Assembly (NCBI RefSeq): GCF_002979435.1
Contig: NZ_PCOV01000009.1
Location: forward strand, 50,029 to 114,028
Direction of reading: 5' to 3'
DNA: 64,000 nucleotides
From: Microbacterium sp. MYb66
GTDB taxonomy: Bacteria > Actinomycetota > Actinomycetes > Actinomycetales > Microbacteriaceae
Part shown: piece by piece, positions 27,260 through 36,213 of the stretch
Numbering within the stretch: position 1 is the first letter of the stretch
Layout: each line of letters opens with the position of its first letter
The notes under the pieces: generated by a model
Database searches by the model: none
Seen by the model: only the letters and a program-made list of their open reading frames with translations
What the model was told of the DNA's origin: nothing
Translations under genes and position numbers: made by a program

Positions 27260-30235
27260 CTATCCGTAGAAGAGCTCCTCGAAGGTCTTGCGCGCGCGCC
27301 GCGTGACGCCGAGGTAGTCTTCCTCGAGCTCGGTCGCCGAACGGTCGGGGTAGCCCAGCAGGCTGCCGATCGCATCCAGCTGACGTCGATCGGCGGGGAG
27401 GAGATCGCTCGTCTGCCCGGTGAGGAGCGTGATCGCCGAGCGCAGCCTGCTCGACAGGCGCCACGCCTCCCGCAGCCGCTCGGCGTCGCCCTCCTCCACG
27501 AGATCTGCCGCGACGGCCGCGTCCAGCGCACCGAGTGTCGCGGTCGTCCGGAGACCGGGGATAGCGTGCGCGTGCTGCAACTGAAGCAGCTGCACCAGCC
27601 ACTCGACATCGCTGAGCGTGCCGGGACCGAGCTTCAGATGTCGCCGCGGATCGGCGCCTTGCGGCAGCCGCTCACCCTCGACCCTGGCCTTGATGCGCTT
27701 GATCTCGCGCGTGCCCTGAAGGTCGACCGATTCCGGGTAGCGGATCGTGTCTGCGAGGGCCGTGAACCGCTCGATGAGCTTCGCGCTGCCGGCCACGCCC
27801 CGCGCACGGAGCAGGGCCTGCGCCTCCCAGGAGAGCGACCAGCGCCGGTAGTACTCGGCATACGCCCCGATCGATCGCACGACCGGCCCGTTGCGCCCCT
27901 CCGGCCGAAGGTCGGCGTCGAGATCGAGCGGGACCCGGTGATCGGTGAGATGCTCGCGGAGTCCTGCCACGATCTGCGTGGCGAGCTTCTGGGCCCGCTG
28001 CGGGTCGACACCGTTCGCGTCGTACACGTAGAGGATGTCGGCGTCCGAACCGAAACCGAGTTCGGCACCTCCGAAGCGCCCCATGGCGATGACGGCGAAG
28101 TCGAGCTCTGCGGCGTCATCGGGAACCACCTCGCGGATGACGGCGCGCAGGGCCGCCTGGATGGTCGCCTCGGTGATCTCCGTGAGCGCGACAGCCACCT
28201 CCTCGATCGTCAGCACGCCGAGGACGGCCCCCATCGCGGTCCGCAACAGCTCGCGACGGCGCAGTGCCCGCACCGCTCGAAGGGCCTCGCCGATGGTCTC
28301 GTGACGCGTCTGGATGGCCCGCGCCTCTTCGTCGAGCGCGGCCGCACCGCGCGGACGCAGCCGTTCGGTGCTGTCGAGCCAGGCGACCGACTCGGGGATC
28401 CACTCCAGCAGCTCCCCCACGTAGCGCGACGAGGACAGCAGCCGTGTGAGGCTCTCGGCCGCGCCGGAGGAATCGCGCAGCATGCGAAGGAACCACGGGG
28501 TGTCGCCGAGGCGCTCGCTGATCCGGCGGAAGGCGAGAAGCGCGTAGTCCGGGTCGCTTCCATCGGCGAACCACCGCACCATGATCGGCATCAGCGCCCG
28601 CTGGATCGTCACCTTGCGGCTGAGCCCGGTCGTGAGTGCACCGATGTGCCGCAGGGCGCCCGCGGGATCGCGGAACCCGATGGCCGCCAGGCGGTCATGC
28701 GCCTGCGCCGTGGAGAGCGTGCGCTCCTCCTCCGGGAGACTGGCCACGGCACTGAGCAGCGGACGGTAGAACAGCCGGGTGTGGATCTCGCGCACTTCGC
28801 GACGCACCGCCTCCCACCGCGTCCACACACCGTCGCCGCTCTCGGCGAGGGCCGTGCTGCGCGCCAGTACTCGCAGACCTGCGGGAGTGCGCGGAAGCAG
28901 ATGCGTGCGGCTCAGTTCGCGCAGCTGCAGGCGGTGCTCCATGAGTCGCAGGATGCGGTAGTCGTCAGCGAACGTCGCGGCATCCGCTCGTCCGATGTAC
29001 CCGCCGGCGACGAGAGCATCGAGGCTCTCGAGCGTGCCGCGCGTGCGGATCGACTCGTCGGTGAGGCCGTGGACCAGCTGAAGCAGCTGCACGGTGAACT
29101 CGATATCGCGCAGACCGCCCGCGCCGAGCTTGAGTTGATACGGAGCGTCGTCCGGATCGATGTGCTCGGTCACGCGCTCGCGCATCCGCTGGACGCTCTC
29201 GACGAAATCCTCGCGGGCGGCGCTGGACCAGATCTTCGGCTGCACCGCCTCGATGTACTCGGCGCCCAGGTCGGCGTCCCCGGCGAGGGGTCGTGCCTTG
29301 AGGAGCGCCTGGAACTCCCAGCTCTTGGCCCAGCGATCGTAATAGGCGAGGTGCGAGGCGAGCGAGCGCACCAGAGCGCCCTGCTTGCCCTCAGGCCGCA
29401 GGTTGGCGTCGACCTCCCACAGCGGGGGCTCCACCTCGATGCTGTCGAGACCGCGCATCGTCTCGCGGGCCAGCCGCGTCGCGATGTCGATCGCGCGGGC
29501 CTCCGTCACGACCTCCTCGTCGCTGGTGCCGCCCACGAAGATCACATCCACGTCGCTGACGTAGTTGAGCTCGCGAGCGCCGGCCTTTCCCATGCCGATG
29601 ATCGAGAGCCGCGTCGCCGCCACCTGCTCCTGCGGGGTGGTCTCGCTGAGGCGCGCGCGTGCGATCGCGAGCGAGGCCTCCAAGGCCGCTCCGGCGGCGT
29701 CCGACAGTGCAGCGGACACCGCAGCGACCACCGTCTTCGGCTCGGGGTGGGTCAGGTCATAGGCGGCGGTCGCGGCGAGACTGCGTCGGTAGGCGACACG
29801 CACGGCAACGACCGCCGCATCGTCCGCTGACGTCGCGAAGCCATCTCGGGCGCCGACCGATGCCAGCAGCTGCGCACGGAGCGACTCCGGCGACGGCAGG
29901 ACGTCGAGAGGCTCGCCCAGCACCGAGAGCTGGTCGGGATGCCGGAGGAAGAAGTCGGCCAGCCCCTCCGAGGCACCGAAGACCCGCCACACGCGGTGAC
30001 GCGTCTCCGCGCTTTCGAGCAGAGCCTTCAGGGGTCCGGCGTCCCGACGTGCGACACGGACCAATCCCCGTACCGCGGCGTCGGGGTCGGCAGCATCCGC
30101 TCCTTCGAGAAGCGACGATCGCGAGATTCCGAGAACCGTCGCCAACTCGGACAGGGATGTCGCCGCTTCGCTCAACTCGGCGAAACCGAGCCTGGCCAGG
30201 GCGGAGAGGGAGACGGAGTCGTCCGGTCGGGCCAT
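27260..30235 (-). CDS. glnE: glutamine synthetase adenylyltransferase/adenylyl-removing enzyme
   Basis: A 991-aa bifunctional enzyme that switches glutamine synthetase off by adenylylating a tyrosine and on again by removing the AMP. Two nucleotidyltransferase domains are visible, each with its G-x-D-x-D signature: SDVDVIFVGG in the N-terminal (removing) half and GSDADILYVYD in the C-terminal (adding) half. Each is followed by a helical GlnD-like domain with the repeated phrases LRPEGKQGALVRS/LRPEGRNGPVVRS and LGAGGLRDIEF/LGPGTLSDVEW. Full length, and lies 9 bp after glnA2. Its target Y402 is seen in GlnA; the glnA2 product also has an equivalent tyrosine (Y363). Confidence 0.96.
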   Translation of the reverse strand: MARPDDSVSLSALARLGFAELSEAATSLSELATVLGISRSSLLEGADAADPDAAVRGLVRVARRDAGPLKALLESAETRHRVWRVFGASEGLADFFLRHPDQLSVLGEPLDVLPSPESLRAQLLASVGARDGFATSADDAAVVAVRVAYRRSLAATAAYDLTHPEPKTVVAAVSAALSDAAGAALEASLAIARARLSETTPQEQVAATRLSIIGMGKAGARELNYVSDVDVIFVGGTSDEEVVTEARAIDIATRLARETMRGLDSIEVEPPLWEVDANLRPEGKQGALVRSLASHLAYYDRWAKSWEFQALLKARPLAGDADLGAEYIEAVQPKIWSSAAREDFVESVQRMRERVTEHIDPDDAPYQLKLGAGGLRDIEFTVQLLQLVHGLTDESIRTRGTLESLDALVAGGYIGRADAATFADDYRILRLMEHRLQLRELSRTHLLPRTPAGLRVLARSTALAESGDGVWTRWEAVRREVREIHTRLFYRPLLSAVASLPEEERTLSTAQAHDRLAAIGFRDPAGALRHIGALTTGLSRKVTIQRALMPIMVRWFADGSDPDYALLAFRRISERLGDTPWFLRMLRDSSGAAESLTRLLSSSRYVGELLEWIPESVAWLDSTERLRPRGAAALDEEARAIQTRHETIGEALRAVRALRRRELLRTAMGAVLGVLTIEEVAVALTEITEATIQAALRAVIREVVPDDAAELDFAVIAMGRFGGAELGFGSDADILYVYDANGVDPQRAQKLATQIVAGLREHLTDHRVPLDLDADLRPEGRNGPVVRSIGAYAEYYRRWSLSWEAQALLRARGVAGSAKLIERFTALADTIRYPESVDLQGTREIKRIKARVEGERLPQGADPRRHLKLGPGTLSDVEWLVQLLQLQHAHAIPGLRTTATLGALDAAVAADLVEEGDAERLREAWRLSSRLRSAITLLTGQTSDLLPADRRQLDAIGSLLGYPDRSATELEEDYLGVTRRARKTFEELFYG

Positions 30236-30244
30236 CGGCGCAGG

Positions 30245-31582
30245 TCAGAGCAGTTCGAGGTTGCTCTTCAGCTCGAACGGGGTGACCTGGCCGCGGTAGG
30301 CCTCCCATTCTTTCCGCTTGTTGAGCAGCACGTAGTTGAAGACCTGCTCCCCCAGCGTCTCGGCGACGAGCTCGGATGCCTCCATGTATTCCAGAGCGTG
30401 GTCGAGGCTCGCGGGCAACGCCTCGTATCCCAGTGCACGCCGCTCGGCGTCACTCAGCGACCACACGTTGTTCTCTGCCTCGGGCGGCAGCTCGTAGCCC
30501 TCTTCGATGCCCTTGAGTCCTGCCGCGAGCAGCAGCGCGTAGGCGAGGTAGGGGTTCGAGGCGGAATCGATGCCGCGGTACTCGACGCGCGACGACTGAC
30601 TCTTGTTCGGCTTGTACATCGGCACGCGGATGAGGGCCGAACGGTTCGCATGCCCCCAGGTGACGAAGCTCGGCGCCTCGTCGCCACCCCAGAGCCGCTT
30701 GTACGAGTTCACGAACTGGTTCGTGACGGCGGAGATCTCGTTCGCGTGTCGCAGGAGACCCGCGATGAAGTGCCGACCGGTCTTGGAGAGCTGGTACTTC
30801 GCGCCCTCCTCGTAGAAGGCGTTCTGGTCGCCTTCGAAGAGCGACATATGGGTGTGCATGCCGCTGCCGGGCTGATCGCTGAGCGGCTTCGGCATGAACG
30901 TCGCGTAGACGCCCTGCTCGATCGCCACCTCCTTGATCACCGTGCGGAAGGTCATGATGTTGTCGGCCGTGGTGAGGGCATCCGCATAACGGAGGTCGAT
31001 CTCGTTCTGGCCGGGGCCGCCCTCGTGGTGGCTGAACTCCACGGAGATGCCGAGGTCTTCGAGCATCCGAACCGACCGGCGACGGAAGTCGTGCGCCGTG
31101 CCGCCGGGAACGTTGTCGAAGTAGCCCGCCGAGTCGACCGGAACGGGACCGTCGGGCCCGAACGACGACGACTTGAGCAGATAGAACTCGATCTCCGGGT
31201 GCGTGTAGAACGTGAACCCGGCATCAGCGGCCTTCGCGAGCGTGCGCTTGAGCACGTGCCGGGGATCGGCGACCGCCGGCTGGCCGTCGGGAGTCGTCAG
31301 GTCGCAGAACATGCGCGCGGTCGGATCGATCTCACCGCGCCACGGCAGCGTCTGGAAGGTCGTCGGATCGGGCTGGGCGAGCAGATCGGACTCGTAGGTG
31401 CGGGTCAGACCCTCGATCGCCGAGCCGTCGAATCCGATGCCCTCGGCGAATGCGCCCTCCACTTCGGCCGGAGCGATCGCGACCGACTTCAGCGTGCCGA
31501 TGACGTCGGTGAACCATAGCCGCACGAACTTGACGCCGCGCTCCTCGATGGTCCGGAGGACGAAGTCCCTCTGCTTATCCAT
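30245..31582 (-). CDS. glnA2: glutamine synthetase-like enzyme GlnA2
   Basis: A 445-aa glutamine synthetase of the actinobacterial GlnA2 group, always found next to glnE. Motifs: VRLWFTDVIGTLKS, GFDGSAIEGL, EIEFYLLK, HHEGGPGQNEIDLR, MPKPLSDQPGSGMHTH, NRSALIRVP. It is shorter than GlnA and the Y363 loop reads EGYELPPEAENNVW. It may be a true glutamine synthetase, but members of this group in Streptomyces were shown to glutamylate polyamines, so the substrate is open. No GlnR box is visible upstream: its ATG is only 2 bp from the stop of the small upstream gene, so the transcript probably starts at about 31820. Confidence 0.92.
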   Translation of the reverse strand: MDKQRDFVLRTIEERGVKFVRLWFTDVIGTLKSVAIAPAEVEGAFAEGIGFDGSAIEGLTRTYESDLLAQPDPTTFQTLPWRGEIDPTARMFCDLTTPDGQPAVADPRHVLKRTLAKAADAGFTFYTHPEIEFYLLKSSSFGPDGPVPVDSAGYFDNVPGGTAHDFRRRSVRMLEDLGISVEFSHHEGGPGQNEIDLRYADALTTADNIMTFRTVIKEVAIEQGVYATFMPKPLSDQPGSGMHTHMSLFEGDQNAFYEEGAKYQLSKTGRHFIAGLLRHANEISAVTNQFVNSYKRLWGGDEAPSFVTWGHANRSALIRVPMYKPNKSQSSRVEYRGIDSASNPYLAYALLLAAGLKGIEEGYELPPEAENNVWSLSDAERRALGYEALPASLDHALEYMEASELVAETLGEQVFNYVLLNKRKEWEAYRGQVTPFELKSNLELL

Positions 31583-31584
31583 GA

Positions 31585-31809
31585 CTACTCTGCGCCCTGG
31601 CCCTTTGCGTCGCCCTTGACGTCCCAGCCCTGCTCGACGGCCTCTTCCTCGGCCCAGGCGCGCGAACGCTCCTCGACGACCTTGGGGGCACGGCGGGCCT
31701 CGGCCTCCGTGTCGAACGGACCGATGCGGTCGATGGAGGGCGAGATCATGCCGAACTCGACCTCGCCGGTCTCGGAGTTGTACCAGTACTTGTGGTCACC
31801 GTCAGACAT
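31585..31809 (-). CDS. small SPOR-like protein
   Basis: A 74-aa protein resembling small SPOR-annotated proteins of Microbacteriaceae. The N-terminal half has KYWYNSETGEVEFGM and then RIGPFDTEAEARRAP, the latter matching the repeat unit of SPOR domains; the C-terminus is strongly acidic. There is no signal peptide or membrane helix, so it is presumably cytosolic. The ATG at 31809 is preceded by GAAGGGG. First gene of the glnA2-glnE transcript, 2 bp from glnA2; its role there is unknown. Confidence 0.75.
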   Translation of the reverse strand: MSDGDHKYWYNSETGEVEFGMISPSIDRIGPFDTEAEARRAPKVVEERSRAWAEEEAVEQGWDVKGDAKGQGAE

Positions 31810-31877
31810 GTCTGCCCCTTCTTCACGTGATGTCATTGATCCTACTGGCGCGCACCGCGGTCGCTAAGCTATCGCCC

Positions 31878-32624
31878 ATGGCAAAAGCGATCGGCGTCGA
31901 CATCGGCGGCACGGGAATCAAAGCAGGAATCGTCGACCTCGAGCACGGAATCATGGCATCCGACCGGGTGCGGGTCCCCACTCCGGAAGGCGCCTCGCCG
32001 CAGGATGTCCTCAACGCCGTGCAGACCGTTCTGAAGACGCTCGACGTGCACGACTCGACGCTGCCGCTCGGGGTCGCCTTCCCGGCGATCGTCAAGCGCG
32101 GCAAGACGCTCTCCGCGGCGAACGTGTCGAAGGAATGGATCGACTTCGATGCCGAGCGCTTCTTCCGCGACGGACTCGGCCGCAACATCGTGTTCGTGAA
32201 CGACGCGGATGCCGCCGGCGTCGCCGAGGCCCGCCACGGAGCAGCCAGGGACGTGCGCGGTTTCACGCTTCTCACGACGCTCGGCACCGGCATCGGATCC
32301 GCCTTCCTCTACGACGGGGTGCTGCTGCCGAACACCGAGCTCGGGCACCTCAACTTCGGCGAGTACGAGTCGGTCGAGACGTATGCCGCGACCTCGGCAC
32401 GTGAGCGCGAGGGCCTCAGCTGGGCCGCGTGGGCGGAGCGCCTGCAGGCGTTCTACTCGCACATCGAGTTCCTCTTCAGCCCCGACCTGTTCGTGGTCGG
32501 CGGCGGGGTCTCCAAGAACGCCGGTGACTTCCTTCCGCTGCTCGACCTCAAGACGCCGATCGTCCCGGCGATCCACCGCAACAACTCGGGCATCATCGGC
32601 GCGGCATCCCTCGCCGGGGACTGA
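31878..32624 (+). CDS. ppgK: polyphosphate glucokinase
   Basis: A 248-aa ROK-family kinase that phosphorylates glucose using polyphosphate or ATP. ATP/phosphate-binding GVDIGGTGIKAG at the N-terminus, catalytic VFVNDADAAG, TLGTGIGSAFLYDG, and ELGHLNFGEYESVE. Actinobacterial PpgK typically shows the short TTLGTGIG and NTELGH phrases seen here. The ATG is at 31878; there is no clear ribosome site and the transcript may be nearly leaderless. Followed by a strong terminator. Confidence 0.92.
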   Translation: MAKAIGVDIGGTGIKAGIVDLEHGIMASDRVRVPTPEGASPQDVLNAVQTVLKTLDVHDSTLPLGVAFPAIVKRGKTLSAANVSKEWIDFDAERFFRDGLGRNIVFVNDADAAGVAEARHGAARDVRGFTLLTTLGTGIGSAFLYDGVLLPNTELGHLNFGEYESVETYAATSAREREGLSWAAWAERLQAFYSHIEFLFSPDLFVVGGGVSKNAGDFLPLLDLKTPIVPAIHRNNSGIIGAASLAGD

Positions 32625-32643
32625 CCAGCAGGACACCGGCGAC

Positions 32644-32683
32644 GCGAAGGCCCCGACGGCTCCACCGTCATCGGGGCCTTCGC
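32644..32683. terminator. intrinsic terminator after ppgK
   Basis: 13-bp perfect arms 32644-32656 and 32671-32683 (GCGAAGGCCCCGA/TCGGGGCCTTCGC), extended by a further CGG/CCG pairing. It lies between convergent genes. Confidence 0.85.
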
Positions 32684-32698
32684 TCGTGGTGAGACGGA

Positions 32699-33241
32699 TC
32701 AGGCGCTGTCCGCTGAGCGCTTGTCGTCGAGGAGCGCACTACGGGCGGCAGCCCACCACCCCAGCGCGACGGCCGGCACCGCTGACGCCGCGACGATCAC
32801 AGCGGGGGTCAGATCGGATCCGAAGCCGATGCCCAGTCCCCATGGGGGCGGCATAGCGAGCGCGAGTGCCGTCGTGCCGAGACCGATGATCGCTCCGAAC
32901 AGCGAGAAGGCGACCAGATGCACCGCGATCGAGGGCTGACGTCGCAGCGTCCATCCGAGGAGATAGGCGAGTGGCGACCCGAGGAGCAACGCCCCGGCAG
33001 ACCAGGGAAGCGTGTATGCCAGCCCGGCGATCCCATAGCCCCACAGGGGAACGAGAAGTGCGAGCTGGTGCAGGATCAGGAAGAGCACCCACGCCGTGAC
33101 CGCTCCGGCAGCGAAGTCTCCCCCGGTGAATCGCATGGGTTCTGCGGGCGTCCTCGGGGATGCCCGCAGCGTGAGCGAAGTGGCCCCAGGGAACCGCGCA
33201 GATGTCGCCGCGCGCGTCTGCGCTCCGTCGGGGGTCTCCAC
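32699..33241 (-). CDS. hypothetical integral membrane protein
   Basis: A 180-aa protein (or 145 aa if it begins at the ATG at 33136, MRFTGGDF). I do not recognise the family. Four to five hydrophobic segments are visible: VTAWVLFLILHQLALLV, GIAGLAYTLPWSAGALLLG, IAVHLVAFSLFGAIIGLGTT, and TPAVIVAASAVPAVALGWWAA. The N-terminal extension from the GTG at 33241 is Thr/Arg-rich and lacks a clear ribosome site, so the shorter form is quite possible. It is alone between ppgK (convergent) and the RNase P RNA gene. Confidence 0.65.
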   Translation of the reverse strand: METPDGAQTRAATSARFPGATSLTLRASPRTPAEPMRFTGGDFAAGAVTAWVLFLILHQLALLVPLWGYGIAGLAYTLPWSAGALLLGSPLAYLLGWTLRRQPSIAVHLVAFSLFGAIIGLGTTALALAMPPPWGLGIGFGSDLTPAVIVAASAVPAVALGWWAAARSALLDDKRSADSA

Positions 33242-33319
33242 GCGGCAACACTAGCCGTGATGCGGACTCCGCGCGGTGCGAGCCGCCGGCAACGAAGGAG
33301 CCTGTCCAGGTCGATGTAA

Positions 33320-33682
33320 GCGAATGGGCCGACCTGTACGCCGGGTTCTGTTCCGGGGTTCTTCGCCCCTTCGACGGCCATCTCTCTCGGCGACACGTTG
33401 CCGTGGCACTCTAGCGGTCTACCCGAGGACTCGGCGAGCCGCGTCAACATCCTCTGTCTGACCTTGCTCCGGACGAGGTTTACCTGGCGGGCCATGTCAC
33501 CATGGCCCCCGGTGGTCTCTTACACCACCCTTTCACCCTTACCCCTTGCGGGGCGGTCTACTCTCTGTGGCACTTTCTCGCGGATTGCTCCGGGTGGGCG
33601 TTACCCACCGTCCTGCCCTGAGGAGCCCGGACGTTCCTCGGTGCGGTTGCCCGCCACGCGGCCGTCCAGTCGACCCATTCGC
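33320..33682 (-). ncRNA. rnpB: RNase P RNA (M1, type A)
   Basis: The catalytic RNA that removes tRNA 5' leaders. On the minus strand the 5' half contains the conserved GAGGAACGTCCGGGCTCC, and the 3' end contains the conserved ACAGAACCCGGCGTACAG. The ends were set from helix P1: GCGAATGGGTCGAC at 33682-33669 pairs with GTCGGCCCATTCGC at 33333-33320, with one G-U pair. The length of about 363 nt is normal. A -10-like TAGACT lies 7 nt upstream of the 5' end. Confidence 0.95.
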
Positions 33683-33688
33683 GTCTCC

Positions 33689-33694
33689 AGTCTA
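33689..33694 (-). promoter_or_regulatory. -10 element of rnpB
   Basis: TAGACT read on the minus strand, 7 nt before the inferred RNA 5' end. No convincing -35 hexamer is visible 17 nt upstream, where the sequence is TCAGGC-like. Confidence 0.45.
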
Positions 33695-33719
33695 CGTTCT
33701 CCGGATGCGGAGCCTGAGA

Positions 33720-35420
33720 CTACTTCTCCGCCGACTCCGCGATGCGCAGGTCGAGCGGGACATCGATCGGGAACGAGCCGAACAGACGCGTCGTCGCGGT
33801 CGCCGCAGCATCTCGGACGGCTTCGGCGGCGGCATCCGCGTGCTCCTGAGGAACGTGCAGGATCACTTCGTCGTGCAGGAAGAAGGCCAGGTGGGGCACG
33901 CGCGCGAAGGGACCGGATGCCGTCGCCTCCGCGAACACTTCCGGGATCTGCTGCAGACGGTGCCGGATCTCGGCGAGCCAGATCAGCGACCACTCCGCGG
34001 CAGTGCCCTGCACCACGAAGTTCCTCGTGAACCGGCCCCAGTCCCGCGCTCGCCGCCGCGCGAGCGCCACCACCGCGGGATCGGCGTCGGCACCGGTCGC
34101 CTCGGCCTGAAGTCGCATCCACTCCCCCGAGGGACGCGGTGAGGACCGACCGAGCCAGGTGGAGACGATCCCGCCGTCCTCCCCCGTCCGCGCCGCCGCG
34201 TCGACCAGAGCCATGGCGCGCGGATAGACCTTGCGCAGACGCGGCACGAGCCGACCGCTGTCCCCCGTCGTGGCCCCGTACATGGCGCCGAGGACCGCGT
34301 ACTTCGCCTCCTCGCGCGTGGCGACCGCGCCCGAGGCGACCACTCCGGCGTAGAGGTCGCTCCCCTGGGCGGCGCGAGCCATCGCCTCGTCCGAGGCCAT
34401 GGCGGCGAGCATCCGTGGCTCCAGCTGCGCCACATCCGCCACCACCAGGGTCCACCCGGGGTCGGCGCGCACCGCGGGGCGCAGGCTCCGCGGCAGTTGC
34501 AGCGCGCCCCCGCCCGCCGACGCCCAGCGACCGGTGACGACACCGCCCGGGATGTATACCGGACGGAAGCGCCCCTCGTGCACCCATTCGGCGAGCCACG
34601 CCCAGCCGTTGGCGCTCAGCAATCGGGAGAGCTTCTTGTAGGCGAGCAGCGGCTCGATCACGGGGTGGTCGTGCTCGGCCAGCTCCCACCGGCCTGTGGA
34701 CTCGACCTGTACTCCGACGCGATGCAGCGCCCGCAGGAGCTTCTGCTGGCTGTCGAGATGGAGGGTCGCATCGCCCAACAGTTCCCGCACGCGATCGCCG
34801 ATTTCGACCATGCGGCTCGGCAGTCCACCTGCGACCGGCCGGGTGCCGAGAGTCTCGGTCAGGATCGCATCATGAACGGCCTCGTCCCACGGCAAGCCCG
34901 CGACCCGCATCTCCTCCGCGATCAGTCCGCCCGCCGACTCTGCTGCGCAGAGGAGGGTGAGACGGCCGTCGGGTGCGGCCGCGATCACGTCGCGCTGCGC
35001 TCGGTACTGGTCGAGCGTCGTGTCGATCGCCTCATCGCCGCTCGCCTCTTCGAACACGTCGAACAGCGACGGAATCGCGACAGCGGGCTCCCGCCGCTCC
35101 CAGCCCGCAGAAGCCGGGAGCGGGGCGGTCACGGACGCGGTGTCGCGCAGGATCGCGTGGCACAGAACCAGATCGTGGCTCCGACCGATACGCACACCGT
35201 CGCGGAGCAGAGAGGCGTACGTCTCGGCGGCGGTGCGGAGGATCCAGCGCGGAGCCTCGGCCGCTTCGACGGCGGCGACCCACTCGGCGAGGTCATCGGC
35301 ACGCAGTTGCGTGCGGCTCTGCTCCTCGGCGTTCCCGTCCAGCTCGACCGCGACGTACTCCTGCGGAGCGACCGAGATCAGCGCGATGCGTCTTTCGGCT
35401 CCCGGCGCCGGCAGGGTCAT
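33720..35420 (-). CDS. PolA-family DNA polymerase (annotated as bifunctional 3'-5' exonuclease/DNA polymerase)
   Basis: A 566-aa family A polymerase without a 5'-nuclease domain, so shorter than PolA (about 880 aa). The polymerase motifs are complete: motif A VVADVAQLEPRMLA, motif B with R-E-E-A-K and AMYGATTGD, and motif C FFLHDEVILHV. The N-terminal part (about 1-180) has the size of a 3'-5' exonuclease domain but I cannot find the DEDD catalytic acids, so it is probably inactive. An additional polymerase of this kind is widespread in actinobacteria and is thought to help in repair. The ATG is at 35420, 22 bp from the zinc-ribbon gene on the same strand. Confidence 0.85.
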   Translation of the reverse strand: MTLPAPGAERRIALISVAPQEYVAVELDGNAEEQSRTQLRADDLAEWVAAVEAAEAPRWILRTAAETYASLLRDGVRIGRSHDLVLCHAILRDTASVTAPLPASAGWERREPAVAIPSLFDVFEEASGDEAIDTTLDQYRAQRDVIAAAPDGRLTLLCAAESAGGLIAEEMRVAGLPWDEAVHDAILTETLGTRPVAGGLPSRMVEIGDRVRELLGDATLHLDSQQKLLRALHRVGVQVESTGRWELAEHDHPVIEPLLAYKKLSRLLSANGWAWLAEWVHEGRFRPVYIPGGVVTGRWASAGGGALQLPRSLRPAVRADPGWTLVVADVAQLEPRMLAAMASDEAMARAAQGSDLYAGVVASGAVATREEAKYAVLGAMYGATTGDSGRLVPRLRKVYPRAMALVDAAARTGEDGGIVSTWLGRSSPRPSGEWMRLQAEATGADADPAVVALARRRARDWGRFTRNFVVQGTAAEWSLIWLAEIRHRLQQIPEVFAEATASGPFARVPHLAFFLHDEVILHVPQEHADAAAEAVRDAAATATTRLFGSFPIDVPLDLRIAESAEK

Positions 35421-35442
35421 GGCCGGTAGGCGCGGGCACCGG

Positions 35443-36177
35443 TCATGCGAGCCCGGATTCCTCGGTCCGCACGAGGATGCAACCGCATTCGGGGCACGAG
35501 ACCACGAGTTCGTCGGAAGCGCGGCGGATGTCGTTCAGGTCGGTGCTGGGAAGGAGGATGCGGCAGCCTTCGCAGGTTCCGCGCGTGAGAAGCGCTGCGC
35601 CGGCACTGTTCTTGGCACGCCGCTCGTACTCGGCCAGGAGGTCGGGGGCGATGCCGTCGGCGACCGCGGCACGGTCCCGGGCGAGCTGCGCACCGAGGTC
35701 GGTCGCTGCCGCGACGTCGGACTTGGCCTGCGCGGTGAGGCTCGTGCCCTCCGCTGTGGTCGTGTCGAGAAGCGCCTGCTGCGCCGCGACGGCGGCCTCG
35801 GCCTCCTCGAGCCGGCCCATCACGTCGAGTTCGGCGTCTTCGAGATCACTCTGCCTCCTGGCGAGACTGGCGAGCTCGTGTTCGAGCGCCTGCGCATCCT
35901 TCGAGTTGGTTGACGCGGCGAGTCGCTCGGCGTCGCGGTTCCGGCGTGCCTCGACGACCGCGACGTCGGATTCCAACCGCTTCAGTTCGGTGCGCACATC
36001 GTCACGGGTGCCGGTCAGGGTCGTCAGCTCGCGAAGCTGCTCCTGACGGATGGCGACGAGCTCGGTGATCCGCCCCGCCTGGCTCGGCTTGGTCCGGGCA
36101 CGCTCCGCCTGCGCGATGCGCCGGTCGAGGTCGGCGATGTCGAGCAGGGTGCGCTGGTTCTCGGGGCTGGCGTTCAC
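35443..36177 (-). CDS. coiled-coil zinc-ribbon protein
   Basis: A 244-aa protein with an N-terminal long antiparallel coiled coil (about residues 10-170, heptad-rich with many E, R, A, L) and a C-terminal C4 zinc ribbon: CEGCRILLP and CPECGCILV (about 200-237). This is the family with PF02591 (zf-RING_7-like), common in actinobacteria next to a polymerase or RNase H gene; the function is uncertain, with nucleic-acid binding suspected. The ATG is at 36177. Probably cotranscribed with the downstream polymerase gene. Confidence 0.85.
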   Translation of the reverse strand: MNASPENQRTLLDIADLDRRIAQAERARTKPSQAGRITELVAIRQEQLRELTTLTGTRDDVRTELKRLESDVAVVEARRNRDAERLAASTNSKDAQALEHELASLARRQSDLEDAELDVMGRLEEAEAAVAAQQALLDTTTAEGTSLTAQAKSDVAAATDLGAQLARDRAAVADGIAPDLLAEYERRAKNSAGAALLTRGTCEGCRILLPSTDLNDIRRASDELVVSCPECGCILVRTEESGLA

Positions 36178-36213
36178 GCTCTCAAATCTAGTCGCTGCGG
36201 CGGCATCCGCCCA

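Noticed and set aside
27188..29830. An 880-aa open frame on the plus strand opposite glnE
   Set aside because: It is a shadow of glnE, whose frame holds both nucleotidyltransferase signatures.
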